Shown here in pieces: positions 25,606 to 35,604 of a stretch of DNA of 64,000 nucleotides. The notes under the pieces were generated by a model. The model had not been told where the DNA came from. It saw only the letters and a list, made by a program, of their open reading frames with translations, and did no database searches. The stretch comes from Streptomyces sp. DI166. Its GTDB lineage: Bacteria; Actinomycetota; Actinomycetes; Streptomycetales; Streptomycetaceae. Location: assembly GCF_900091315.1 (NCBI RefSeq), contig NZ_FLSP01000013.1, positions 1 to 64,000 of the forward strand, given 5' to 3'. The position numbers and the translations under genes were made by a program. The stretch's first letter is position 1. Every line of letters starts with the position of its first letter.

Positions 25606-26888
25606 CCGACGATCTGCTGGGACGCCACCGCCGGGTCCTGCCCGACTGGCTCGCCCTCTACTACGAGGACCCGCTGGAGATCACCCACGGCGAGGGCCGC
25701 CACGTCTGGGACTCCGACGGCAACCAGTACCTGGACTTCTTCGGCGGCATCCTCACCACCATGACCGCCCACGCCCTGCCCGAGATCACCAAGGCGGTCG
25801 GCGAGCAGGCCGGGCGGATCGTCCACTCCTCGACCCTGTACCTGAACCGCCCGATGGTCGAACTGGCCGAGCGGATCGCGAAGTTGTCCGGCATCCCGGA
25901 CGCCCGGGTCTTCTTCACCACTTCCGGCACCGAGGCCAACGACACCGCCCTGCTGCTCGCCACGACGTACCGCCGCAGCAACACGATCCTGGCGATGCGC
26001 AACAGCTACCACGGCCGTTCCTTCAGTGCGGTCGGCATCACCGGCAACCGCGGCTGGTCCCCAACCTCCCTGTCCCCGCTCCAGACGCTGTACGTGCACG
26101 GCGGCGTCCGCACCCGGGGCCCGTACGCCGACCTCGACGACCGCGCCTTCATCGCGGCCTGCGTCGACGACCTGAAGGACCTCCTCGGCCACACCCGCCC
26201 GCCCGCCGCCCTGATCGCCGAGCCCATCCAGGGCGTCGGCGGCTTCACCTCCGGCCCGGACGGCCTGTACGCGGCCTTCCGCGAGGTCCTCGCCGAGCGC
26301 GGCATCCTGTGGATCGCCGACGAGGTGCAGACCGGCTGGGGCCGCACCGGCGACCACTTCTGGGGCTGGCAGGCCCACGGGCACAACGGCCCGCCGGACA
26401 TCGTCACCTTCGCCAAGGGCATCGGCAACGGCATGTCCATCGGCGGGGTGATCGCCCGCTCCGAGATCATGAACTGCCTGGACGCCAACAGCATTTCGAC
26501 GTTCGGCGGCACCCAGATCACCATGGCGGCGGGCCTGGCCAACCTCACCTACTTGCTGGAGCACGACCTCCAGGGCAACGCCCGTCGGGTCGGCGGGCTG
26601 CTCATCGAGCGGCTGCGCGCGGTCGCCGCGCAGGTGCCGTACGTACGCGAAGTGCGCGGGCGCGGGCTGATGATCGGGATCGAGCTGGCCGACCCCACCA
26701 CCGGCGCGGCAGCCCCGGAGGCGGCCTCCGCAGTCCTGGAGGAGGCACGCTCGGGCGGGCTGCTGATCGGCAAGGGCGGCGGGCACGACACCAGCGCGCT
26801 CAGAGTGGCCCCGCCGCTGTCGCTGACGGTGGCGGAGGCCGAGGAGGGCGCCGCGATCCTGGAGCGCGCTCTCAGGAGCCTTCAGTAA
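25602..26888 (+). CDS. Class III aminotransferase, AGXT2-like (beta-alanine/beta-aminoisobutyrate)
   Basis: A 428-residue PLP enzyme of the class III fold. The sequence shows FFTTSGTEANDTALLLA (phosphate binding), WIADEVQTGWGRTGDHFW (the Asp binding the pyridine nitrogen) and TFAKGIGNGM with the Schiff-base Lys. Overall pattern fits alanine-glyoxylate aminotransferase 2-like enzymes, which transaminate beta-alanine and beta-aminoisobutyrate. This matches the product of the overlapping upstream gene: N-carbamoyl-beta-alanine to beta-alanine to malonate semialdehyde. The start is the GTG overlapping the nitrilase stop. The gene ends 14 nt before the PucR gene. Confidence 0.9.
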   Translation: MTDDLLGRHRRVLPDWLALYYEDPLEITHGEGRHVWDSDGNQYLDFFGGILTTMTAHALPEITKAVGEQAGRIVHSSTLYLNRPMVELAERIAKLSGIPDARVFFTTSGTEANDTALLLATTYRRSNTILAMRNSYHGRSFSAVGITGNRGWSPTSLSPLQTLYVHGGVRTRGPYADLDDRAFIAACVDDLKDLLGHTRPPAALIAEPIQGVGGFTSGPDGLYAAFREVLAERGILWIADEVQTGWGRTGDHFWGWQAHGHNGPPDIVTFAKGIGNGMSIGGVIARSEIMNCLDANSISTFGGTQITMAAGLANLTYLLEHDLQGNARRVGGLLIERLRAVAAQVPYVREVRGRGLMIGIELADPTTGAAAPEAASAVLEEARSGGLLIGKGGGHDTSALRVAPPLSLTVAEAEEGAAILERALRSLQ

Positions 26889-26902
26889 GGGACGGCACGA
26901 CC

Positions 26903-28444
26903 ATGACCAGCACCCTGGAACCCGCCCTGTCGGTCCGTCAGGTCCTCGGCCTGGAAAGGGTGCTGGCCGGGGAGCCCGAGGTGGTGGCCGGTGCCGGACA
27001 GCTCGACCGTCCGGTGCGCTGGGTGCACGTGGCCGAGGCCGCCGACGTCGGAGTCATGCTCAGCGGCGGCGAGATGGTGCTCACCACCGGGGTGCTGCTC
27101 GCCGGGGACGAGGCCGCGCAGGCCGAGTACATCCGCTCCCTGCACCGCGCGGAGGCCGCGGCCGTGGTCCTCGGGCTCGGCCGCGCCTTCCCGGCCGCCC
27201 CGGAGGTCATGCGCCGCGCCGCCGAGCGCTGCGGGCTGCCCCTGGTCGTGCTGCACCGGCCGTTCCCGTTCGCGGAGCTGACCGAGGAGGTCCAGTCCCG
27301 GCTGGTGCGGCGCAAGTTCGCCGCCGTCAGTCTCTCGGAGTCGGTGCGCACCGCGCTGACCGGGCTGATCACCGCGGGCGCCCCGCTGCAACGCCTCCTC
27401 GACGAGGTCGCCCAGCACAGCGCCTGCCCGGTCGTCGTCACCAACCTCGCCCACCGGGTGCTGGCCACGGCAGGGGAGCGGTCCGCCGTGGACGACGTGC
27501 TGCGCGACTGGGAACGCATCTCCCGGCAGGCCGGCGGCAGCGAGGGCGACGGCTGGATCCGCGCCGAACTCGGCGGCCGGGGCGAACGCTGGGGCCGCAT
27601 CGTGCTGTGCGGGTACCGCGGCGACATTGCCACCGGCCGCCTGCTCGCCGACCGCGCCGCCGAGGCGCTGGTCCTGCACCACATGCTCGGCGGCACCGCC
27701 ACCGGCAGCTGGGAGGAGCAGTCCGCGCAGAGCCTGCTCACCGACCTGGTCAGCGGTGTCGTACCGGCCCGCCACCTGCTGCCGCGGGCACGGGCGGCCG
27801 GACTGCCCGTCAACCGGCGCACCTTCGTGCCCCTGGTCGTCCGCGACGGCGACCCCGCCCATCTCGACCGCGTGCTGCGGATGCTGGGCCTGCCCGGACT
27901 GGTCGCCGAACTCGCCGACTCGGCCACCGCCGTGCTGCTCAGCCTCGCCCGGGACCAGGACGCGGGGGTCCTCACCGCCAACTTCGCCGCCCGGCTGCGC
28001 GCGGAGGCGCCCGGCACCGTCGTGGCCGCCGCCGACCCGCGCACCGCCTTCGACGACGTACCGGCCGGACTGCGCGAGGCCCGGCACGTGGCCGAAGCGG
28101 TCGCCGACGCCCTCGACCTGCCCGACGTGGTGCGGCTGCGGGACGTTCATCTGCGCGGCCTGGTCCGGCTGTTGCGGGACGACCCGCATGTGCAGTCCTT
28201 CGCGGAACGGGAGTTGGACGGGCTGCTGTGCGGCCCGGACGAGGACCTGCTCGCCGTGCTGCGCACCTACCTCGCCACCGGCCGCAACAAGTCCCGCACC
28301 GCCCAGCTCCACCACGTCTCCCGCCCCGCCCTCTACCGCCGCCTGGAGGCGATACAGGCCCGGCTCGGAGTGGACCTCGACGACTTCGAGCAGGCGGCCT
28401 CCGTGCACATCGCCCTGCTCGCACACGACGCGCAACAAGGCTGA
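26903..28444 (+). CDS. PucR/CdaR-family transcriptional regulator
   Basis: A 513-residue regulator. The N-terminal PucR domain (residues ~8-125) includes [20 protein letters not shown] and [11 protein letters not shown]; a GAF/GGDEF-like middle part follows. The C-terminal HTH_30 domain ends [20 protein letters not shown] and [14 protein letters not shown]. PucR proteins control purine and pyrimidine catabolism genes, usually as activators responding to a pathway intermediate. It is the third gene of the first operon (14-nt gap) and precedes the second nitrilase by 156 bp containing paired palindromes. It is the natural candidate to control both halves of the cluster. Confidence 0.92.
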   Translation: MTSTLEPALSVRQVLGLERVLAGEPEVVAGAGQLDRPVRWVHVAEAADVGVMLSGGEMVLTTGVLLAGDEAAQAEYIRSLHRAEAAAVVLGLGRAFPAAPEVMRRAAERCGLPLVVLHRPFPFAELTEEVQSRLVRRKFAAVSLSESVRTALTGLITAGAPLQRLLDEVAQHSACPVVVTNLAHRVLATAGERSAVDDVLRDWERISRQAGGSEGDGWIRAELGGRGERWGRIVLCGYRGDIATGRLLADRAAEALVLHHMLGGTATGSWEEQSAQSLLTDLVSGVVPARHLLPRARAAGLPVNRRTFVPLVVRDGDPAHLDRVLRMLGLPGLVAELADSATAVLLSLARDQDAGVLTANFAARLRAEAPGTVVAAADPRTAFDDVPAGLREARHVAEAVADALDLPDVVRLRDVHLRGLVRLLRDDPHVQSFAERELDGLLCGPDEDLLAVLRTYLATGRNKSRTAQLHHVSRPALYRRLEAIQARLGVDLDDFEQAASVHIALLAHDAQQG

Positions 28445-28495
28445 AACACCTCACGACCTGGGAAAACGGCGGTGAAACATGCGTCCGGGAAAGGG

Positions 28496-28540
28496 TGACA
28501 CGGTGGCACGCCGCAGGGCCGCAGACGTGACACCGTGCCA
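28496..28540. promoter_or_regulatory. Paired TGnCACnGTGnCA operators upstream of the second nitrilase operon
   Basis: TGACACGGTGGCA (28496-28508) and TGACACCGTGCCA (28528-28540) are two near-palindromes of one consensus, 32 bp centre to centre, or about three helical turns. They lie 60-105 bp upstream of the start codon, where an activator or repressor would act. The adjacent PucR gene is the likely source of the binding protein (inference). Confidence 0.6.
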
Positions 28541-28600
28541 ATCGAAGCCCGCCCTCGCGACTTCCTACGCTCACTGCACACCGAGCGACCGGAGGTCCCG

Positions 28601-29443
28601 ATGAGCCGAGTGATCCGCGCCGCCCTCTTCCAGACCGCGTGGACGGGCGACAAGGAATCCATGATCCAGGTCCATGAGCAGGCGGCCCGCGACGCGGCCG
28701 CGCAAGGCGCTCAAGTCCTGTGCTTCCAGGAGCTGTTCTACGGGCCCTATTTCTGCCAGGTGCAGGACAAGGCGTTCTACGAGTACGCGGAACAGATCCC
28801 CGAGGGCCCGACCGTGCGGCGCTTCCAGGCGCTCGCGAAGGAACTGGGCCTCGTGCTGGTGCTGCCGATGTACGAGGAGGAACAGCCCGGCGTCCTCTAC
28901 AACACCGCCGCCGTCATCGACGCCGACGGCTCCTACCTCGGCAAGTACCGCAAGACCCACATCCCCCAAGTCCAGGGATTCTGGGAGAAGTTCTACTTCC
29001 GCCCCGGGAACAGCGGCTGGCCGGTCTTCGAGACCGCCGTCGGGAAAATCGGCGTCTACATCTGCTACGACCGCCACTTCCCGGAGGGCTGGCGGGCGTT
29101 GGGCCTGAACGGCGCCGAGATCGTCTTCAACCCCTCGGCCACCTCGCGCGGCCTGTCCCGCTACCTGTGGCAGCTGGAGCAGCCGGCCGCCGCCGTCGCC
29201 AACGAGTACTTCGTGGGCGCGATCAACCGCGTCGGCGTCGAGGACCTCGGCGACAACGACTTCTACGGCACCACCTACTTCGTGGACCCCGAGGCCCAGT
29301 TCGTCGGCGAGGTGGCCAGCGACAAGGAGACCGAACTCGTCGTCCGCGACCTGGACCTGGCCAAGCTGCGCGAGGTCCGCGACCGCTGGCAGTTCTACCG
29401 CGACCGGGCACCGGGGGCGTACACGCCGCTGACCGCGCCCTGA
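28601..29443 (+). CDS. Beta-ureidopropionase / N-carbamoyl amidase (nitrilase superfamily), copy 2
   Basis: A 280-residue paralogue of the nitrilase encoded 3 kb upstream. It has the same length and long identical blocks (VYICYDRHFPEGWR, LEQPAAAVANEYFV, AINRVGVE). Triad: Glu in CFQELFYGPYF, Lys in YRKTHIPQ, Cys in YICYDRHF. Differences lie in the substrate loops (VLPMYEEEQPGVLYN versus VVPVFEIEQSGFYYN), so the two copies may split uracil-derived and thymine- or hydantoin-derived carbamoyl substrates. GGAGG 5 nt upstream fixes the ATG. It heads the second operon, 30 nt before the hydantoinase. Confidence 0.92.
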   Translation: MSRVIRAALFQTAWTGDKESMIQVHEQAARDAAAQGAQVLCFQELFYGPYFCQVQDKAFYEYAEQIPEGPTVRRFQALAKELGLVLVLPMYEEEQPGVLYNTAAVIDADGSYLGKYRKTHIPQVQGFWEKFYFRPGNSGWPVFETAVGKIGVYICYDRHFPEGWRALGLNGAEIVFNPSATSRGLSRYLWQLEQPAAAVANEYFVGAINRVGVEDLGDNDFYGTTYFVDPEAQFVGEVASDKETELVVRDLDLAKLREVRDRWQFYRDRAPGAYTPLTAP

Positions 29444-29473
29444 CCCGTCGCCGACCTAGGGAGGAGAGGGACC

Positions 29474-30868
29474 ATGAGCACTCGTACCGTCATCCGTGGC
29501 GGTCTCGTCATCACCGCGTCCGACGAGGTCCACGCCGACGTCCTGATCGAGGACGGCCGGGTCGCCGCCCTCGCCGTGCCCGGCACCCAGGAGTGGGGCG
29601 CGGACCGCGTCATCGACGCGACGGGCAAGTACGTCATCCCGGGCGGCGTCGACGCCCACACCCACATGGAGCTGCCCTTCGGCGGCACCTTCGCCTCCGA
29701 CACCTTCGAGACCGGCACCAGGGCCGCCGCCTGGGGCGGCACCACGACCATCGTGGACTTCGCCGTGCAGAGCGTCGGGCACTCGCTTCGGGAAGGGCTC
29801 GACGCCTGGCACGCCAAGGCCGAGGGCAACTGCGCCATCGACTACGGCTTCCACATGATCGTCTCCGACGTGAACCAGGACACGCTCAAGGAGATGGACC
29901 TGCTGGTGGAGGAGGGCGTCACCTCCTTCAAGCAGTTCATGGCCTACCCGGGCGTCTTCTACTCCGACGACGGCCAGATCCTGCGCGCCATGCAGCGCTC
30001 CGCCGAGAACGGCGGGCTGATCATGATGCACGCCGAGAACGGCATCGCCATCGACGTGCTCGTGGAACAGGCCCTGGCGCGCGGCGAGACCGACCCGCGC
30101 TACCACGGCGAGGTCCGCAAGGCCCTGCTGGAGGCCGAGGCCACCCACCGGGCCATCCGGCTCGCCCAGGTCGCCGGGGCGCCGCTGTACGTCGTGCACG
30201 TCTCGGCGATGGAGGCGGTCGCGGAGCTCGCCAGGGCCCGTGACGAGGGGCTGAACGTCTTCGGTGAGACCTGCCCGCAGTACCTGTTCCTGTCCACCGA
30301 CAACCTCGCCGAGCCCGGCTTCGAGGGCGCCAAGTACGTGTGCAGCACGCCCCTCCGCCCGCGCGAGCACCAGGCACAGCTGTGGAAGGGCCTGCGCACC
30401 AACGACCTCCAGGTGGTCTCCACCGACCACTGCCCGTTCTGCTTCGTCGGGCAGAAGGAGCTGGGCCGCGGCGACTTCTCCAAGATCCCCAACGGTATGC
30501 CGGGCGTGGAGAACCGGATGGACCTGCTGCACCAGGCCGTGGTCGACGGGCACCTCTCGCGCCGCCGCTGGATCGAGATCGCCTGCGCCACCCCGGCCCG
30601 CATGTTCGGCATGTACCCGAAGAAGGGCACCATCGCGCCGGGCTCCGACGCCGACATCGTCATCTACGACCCCGGCGCCGAGCAGGTCATCTCGGCCGAG
30701 ACCCACCACATGAACGTCGACTACTCGGCCTACGAGGGCAAGCGCACCACCGGCCGGGTGGAGACGGTCCTCTCGCGCGGCGAAGTCGTCATCAACGAGC
30801 GGGAGTACACCGGCCGCGCCGGGCACGGAACCTACACGCCCCGCTCCACCTGTCAGTACCTCAACTAG
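29474..30868 (+). CDS. hydA: Dihydropyrimidinase / D-hydantoinase
   Basis: A 464-residue amidohydrolase-fold enzyme that opens dihydrouracil, dihydrothymine or 5-substituted hydantoins to the N-carbamoyl amino acid. The metal site is complete: HTH in GGVDAHTHMEL, the carboxylated Lys in TSFKQFMAYPG, further His in MMHAEN and VVHVSA, and Asp in VSTDHCPFCF. It supplies the substrate for the nitrilase encoded just upstream. GGGAGG before the ATG is strong. It is followed after 11 nt by the luciferase-like oxidoreductase, so these three form one transcription unit. Confidence 0.95.
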   Translation: MSTRTVIRGGLVITASDEVHADVLIEDGRVAALAVPGTQEWGADRVIDATGKYVIPGGVDAHTHMELPFGGTFASDTFETGTRAAAWGGTTTIVDFAVQSVGHSLREGLDAWHAKAEGNCAIDYGFHMIVSDVNQDTLKEMDLLVEEGVTSFKQFMAYPGVFYSDDGQILRAMQRSAENGGLIMMHAENGIAIDVLVEQALARGETDPRYHGEVRKALLEAEATHRAIRLAQVAGAPLYVVHVSAMEAVAELARARDEGLNVFGETCPQYLFLSTDNLAEPGFEGAKYVCSTPLRPREHQAQLWKGLRTNDLQVVSTDHCPFCFVGQKELGRGDFSKIPNGMPGVENRMDLLHQAVVDGHLSRRRWIEIACATPARMFGMYPKKGTIAPGSDADIVIYDPGAEQVISAETHHMNVDYSAYEGKRTTGRVETVLSRGEVVINEREYTGRAGHGTYTPRSTCQYLN

Positions 30869-30879
30869 GAGTGGCGCAC

Positions 30880-31899
30880 ATGGACTTCGGACTCGTCCTG
30901 CAGACCGACCCGCCCGCCTCGAAGGTCGTCAGCCTGATGAAGCGGGCCGAGCGCAACGGCTTCACGCACGGCTGGACCTTCGACTCGGCCGTGCTCTGGC
31001 AGGAACCGTTCGTGATCTACAGTCAGATCCTCTCCCATACCGAGAGGTTGAAGGTCGGCCCGATGGTCACCAACCCGGGCACCCGTACCTGGGAGGTCAC
31101 CGCCTCGACCTTCGCGACCCTCAACGACATGTTCGGCAACCGCACGGTCTGCGGCATCGGCCGCGGCGACTCCGCGATGCGGGTGGCCGGGCGCAAGCCC
31201 AACACGCTCGCCCGGATCAGCGAGGCCATGAAGGTCATCCGCGCCCTCGGCCGGGGCGAGGAGGCCGACCTCGGCGGCACGGTGATCAAGTTCCCGTGGA
31301 TCAAGCCGGGCGCCGAACTCCCCGTCTGGATGGCCGCGTACGGGCCGAAGGCGCTGAAGATGACCGGCGAGGAGGCCGACGGCTTCATCCTGCAGCTCTC
31401 CGACCTGTATCTCACCGAGTACATGGTCAAGGCGGTCAAGGACGCGGCGCGGGCCGCCGGACGCGACCCCGACGAGGTGACGATCTGCGTCGCCGCCCCG
31501 GCCTACGTCACCGAGGACGACTCGCCCGAGGCGCTCGCCCACGCCCGCCAGCAGTGCCGCTGGTTCGGCGGCATGGTCGGCAACCACGTGGCCGACCTGG
31601 TCGCCAAGTACGGCGAGCACACCGGCGCCGTCCCCGAGGAACTGACCGATTACATCAAGGCCCGTGAGGGCTACGACTACTCCCACCACGGCCGCGCCGA
31701 CAACCCCGACACCGCCTTCGTGCCCGACGAGATCGTCGACCGGTTCTGTGTCATCGGCCCGGTCGAGAAGCACATCGAGAAGCTGAACGCCCTGCGCGAA
31801 CTGGGAGTCGACCAGTTCGCCGTCTACGACATGCACGACGCCCAGGAAGCCGTCATCGACGCGTACGGGGCGCATGTCATCCCCGCGCTCAACGGCTGA
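30880..31899 (+). CDS. Luciferase-like (LLM) flavin or F420-dependent oxidoreductase
   Basis: A 339-residue TIM-barrel protein of the luciferase-like/Mer group (MDFGLVLQTDPP start; LKVGPMVTNPGTR; IGRGDSAMRVAG; LPVWMAAYGPKALKMTGEEADG across two pieces). Such proteins use reduced F420 or FMN. It is fused by position into the hydantoinase operon (AGGAG 8 nt before the ATG, 11 nt after the hydantoinase stop). No dihydropyrimidine dehydrogenase or Rut-type gene is present, so this protein could catalyse the missing redox step, uracil/thymine to dihydropyrimidine, or act on a related ring. That is a hypothesis from context. Confidence 0.88.
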   Translation: MDFGLVLQTDPPASKVVSLMKRAERNGFTHGWTFDSAVLWQEPFVIYSQILSHTERLKVGPMVTNPGTRTWEVTASTFATLNDMFGNRTVCGIGRGDSAMRVAGRKPNTLARISEAMKVIRALGRGEEADLGGTVIKFPWIKPGAELPVWMAAYGPKALKMTGEEADGFILQLSDLYLTEYMVKAVKDAARAAGRDPDEVTICVAAPAYVTEDDSPEALAHARQQCRWFGGMVGNHVADLVAKYGEHTGAVPEELTDYIKAREGYDYSHHGRADNPDTAFVPDEIVDRFCVIGPVEKHIEKLNALRELGVDQFAVYDMHDAQEAVIDAYGAHVIPALNG

Positions 31900-31916
31900 A
31901 CTCCCTCCCCGTGTCT

Positions 31917-31944
31917 CCCCCTTCCCGCCGTCCCGGGAAGGGGG
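31917..31944. terminator. 11-bp perfect hairpin between the LLM gene and the permease
   Basis: CCCCCTTCCCG pairs with CGGGAAGGGGG across the 6-nt loop CCGTCC, 18 nt after the oxidoreductase stop. It lies between two co-directional genes, so it may end the upstream operon or lower permease expression. Confidence 0.75.
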
Positions 31945-32026
31945 TACAGGACGCTCAAGCAGCGCACCCCCCTCGGCGACACCCGCACGGCCTTTCCCGT
32001 CCCACCGTCCCTTGATTGGCCTGCCC

Positions 32027-33553
<1,527 letters not shown>

Positions 33554-33563
33554 CCCGGTGACC

Positions 33564-33594
33564 GGGGAACGGTCGGCCCTACTGGCCGTTCCCC
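33564..33594. terminator. Convergent terminator overlapping a stop codon
   Basis: GGGGAACGG (33564-33572) pairs with CCGTTCCCC (33586-33594); wobble pairs extend the stem inward. The stop codon of the leftward DUF3558-like gene (33579-33581) lies in the loop. It serves both the NCS1 permease gene and its convergent neighbour. Confidence 0.75.
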
Positions 33595-34253
33595 AGCGCC
33601 GCCACCGCGTCCTTGGCGGCCTTGATGGCGCCCTTGTTGATCTCGTCCGTACTCGGCGCCTTCTTCGTCTCGAAGTCGCTGCCGTTGTAGGTGACGACGA
33701 CCAGCGCGTTGGAGACCCGGACCAGCACCACGCCCTCGCGGGTCTCCTGCTTGTCCTCGGTGGTCAGGTTCACCACCGAGTAGCCCGCGTCCCCGACGCC
33801 CGGGACATCGCCACCGCCGCTCTTGTCCGCGACCCGGTCCTTGAACGCCTTCTGCGCGGCCTCGTCCGTCTCCTTAATCTCGAAGGAGACGTCGAGCCAG
33901 CGGTAGTCGTAGCCCTTGAGGGCGTTCCAGGAGCAGGTGCGGCGCAGCTTGGTGTCCGTGGACGGTATCTCCTTGCCGTCCTTCTTCGCGCCCGGGACGA
34001 GCGCGGTCACCGTCTTGGCGGCAACGCTGTCACAGGGGTCGGGCGCGGCCGTGTACGTCTTCGACGCGGCCGAGGTGGACGGCGCGGAGGCGGACTTGTT
34101 CTCCGTCTGTTCCTGGTTCTGACCGCGCGCCTGGGGCTGGGCGTCCGATGCCGGGGCGAACGGACCGGACGTCAGCGCCCAGCCCGCCGCGGCGAGCACC
34201 ACGACGGGCGAGAGGCGGGCGGTCAGGGCGAGCGGCAGGGAAAGTTGACGCAC
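33579..34253 (-). CDS. Exported DUF3558-like protein
   Basis: A 224-residue protein. It has an N-terminal signal or anchor (ALTARLSPVVVLAAAGWALTS), a Gln/Ser/Thr-rich linker (residues ~40-70) and a globular domain with two conserved cysteines (PDPCDSVAAKTVTALVPG and RRTCSWNAL), as in the DUF3558 family of actinobacterial cell-surface proteins. There is no lipobox Cys in the signal, so it is not a lipoprotein, unlike many relatives. Family function is unknown. The gene is monocistronic, and its leader holds mutually exclusive hairpins. Confidence 0.82.
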   Translation of the reverse strand: MRQLSLPLALTARLSPVVVLAAAGWALTSGPFAPASDAQPQARGQNQEQTENKSASAPSTSAASKTYTAAPDPCDSVAAKTVTALVPGAKKDGKEIPSTDTKLRRTCSWNALKGYDYRWLDVSFEIKETDEAAQKAFKDRVADKSGGGDVPGVGDAGYSVVNLTTEDKQETREGVVLVRVSNALVVVTYNGSDFETKKAPSTDEINKGAIKAAKDAVAALGNGQ

Positions 34254-34285
34254 GGCGCACTTTTCGTGGGGGACGGTGCGGAGGA

Positions 34286-34311
34286 GTCCGCACTGCGGAC
34301 GGGACCGCAGT
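34286..34311. promoter_or_regulatory. Two mutually exclusive hairpins upstream of the DUF3558-like gene
   Basis: GTCCGC-ACT-GCGGAC (34286-34300) and ACTGCGG-N6-CCGCAGT (34292-34311) share bases, so only one can form at a time. They begin 33 bp upstream of the start of the leftward gene and could be overlapping operators or a switchable leader. Confidence 0.4.
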
Positions 34312-34435
34312 GTTGCACGTCAATGTGTGGGGCGGAAGTGTCAACTCGCTCCGTGCGCGCGCGGTGACTGAGCCCAACCAAAGGCGAGTTGAATGTCCGT
34401 TTATGTCCGCGGGGGTGTCTCTGTCCGCACGGTCT

Positions 34436-35437
34436 CTATGCCCGCGCGATCGACCGGCTCAGCGCCGACTCGATCCGGTCGACGGCGGTGAAGGCGCCGA
34501 AGGCCACCAAGTGCAGCAGACAGTGATCGGTGTGCTCCGGGCGCCGCCACGCCGCCACGTCCTCGTCGGTGATCCGGTACGGCGCCAGCGCGGCCAGCAG
34601 TGCCAGCCGGGCCCCGGGCCGCTCCCGGCGGTCCGGGATGCCCTGAAGACCGAGCCCCGGGTGCCGCCCGTCCCACTCCCACATCGTCGCCCGTACGAGG
34701 TCCTGGTCGTCGGCGTCGAGGAGGGCGGCGCCCGTCGTGGCCGCCTTCAGCAGCGCCGCGTAGGCCGGGCCCACCGCGCTGTCGCCCGCCCACGCGGGGG
34801 CCTCGCCGGGGTCGGTGGCCTCCAGCAGGGGCAGCGCCTCTCCGGGCCGGGCGGGTCGGCGCACGGTACGGGACAGGGTGCGGCCCGCGAGGCTGCGGAC
34901 GCACCGGAAGCGCTGGACGTTGCCCGGCATCAGCTTCTCCGTCAGCAGCGCCGAGACGATCCGGTTGATGAAGTGGAACGCCAGCGCGGTGCCGAGATAG
35001 CCCGGGGCGTGCTCGGCGGGGAAGGGGAAGGGCTTGGACTGGGGGCTCGGGATGCGGGTCCTCTTGCCCCACTCCAGCACGCGCGCGTGCTCCTCGTTCT
35101 CCGGGCGCTCGCCCCGCGCGAGGCGCTCGGCAAGGGCGTGGTCGCCCGTGGCGTGCAGCAGCACGGTGTGGGCGGAGACGCAGAACGGGCACTCGTTGGC
35201 CTTCGACACCCCGAACGCGGCGATCTCCTTGCCGGTCCGGCCGCCGGGGCCGGCGATCAGGGACTCGCGCATCAACGCCCAGGTGGCGGTGAGCAGTTCG
35301 GGCGCCGCGGACAGCACCACGAAGGTGGGCGGTTCGGCGATGCCGAAGTCGCGGGAGATCTGCTCGTACACCTCCGCGACGCGTCCGGTGGCCGCCTTGG
35401 GCGGCAGGGGCTCGGTGTATCGGAACAGTGAGGTCAT
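34436..35437 (-). CDS. AhpD-like / carboxymuconolactone decarboxylase-family protein
   Basis: A 333-residue protein. The first 110 residues form an AhpD-type core with the redox pair and His in NECPFCVSAHTVLLHA (C-x2-C-x3-H). Relatives relay electrons to peroxiredoxins or act as peroxidases or decarboxylases. The rest is helical and includes a possible second, degenerate copy of the fold without the Cys pair (VGPAYAALLKAATTGAAL). It is twice the size of simple AhpD proteins. It diverges from the histidine kinase gene with 167 bp between them. The physiological partner is not evident. Confidence 0.8.
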   Translation of the reverse strand: MTSLFRYTEPLPPKAATGRVAEVYEQISRDFGIAEPPTFVVLSAAPELLTATWALMRESLIAGPGGRTGKEIAAFGVSKANECPFCVSAHTVLLHATGDHALAERLARGERPENEEHARVLEWGKRTRIPSPQSKPFPFPAEHAPGYLGTALAFHFINRIVSALLTEKLMPGNVQRFRCVRSLAGRTLSRTVRRPARPGEALPLLEATDPGEAPAWAGDSAVGPAYAALLKAATTGAALLDADDQDLVRATMWEWDGRHPGLGLQGIPDRRERPGARLALLAALAPYRITDEDVAAWRRPEHTDHCLLHLVAFGAFTAVDRIESALSRSIARA

Positions 35438-35604
35438 GGGCAGCAGCGTGCGCCGGGGGAGGGGGCCCGGTCGTCGTACGGCCGGAGGGAGTTGGGGCTG
35501 CGCCGATGGGGCCGGACCGGGGCCGGAACTACTGCGTGGGGAGTAGTCCCGGAGTTGTCCACAGGGCTGACGCCGGTGTCGGTACGAGCGTCTACTGTGC
35601 GCTC

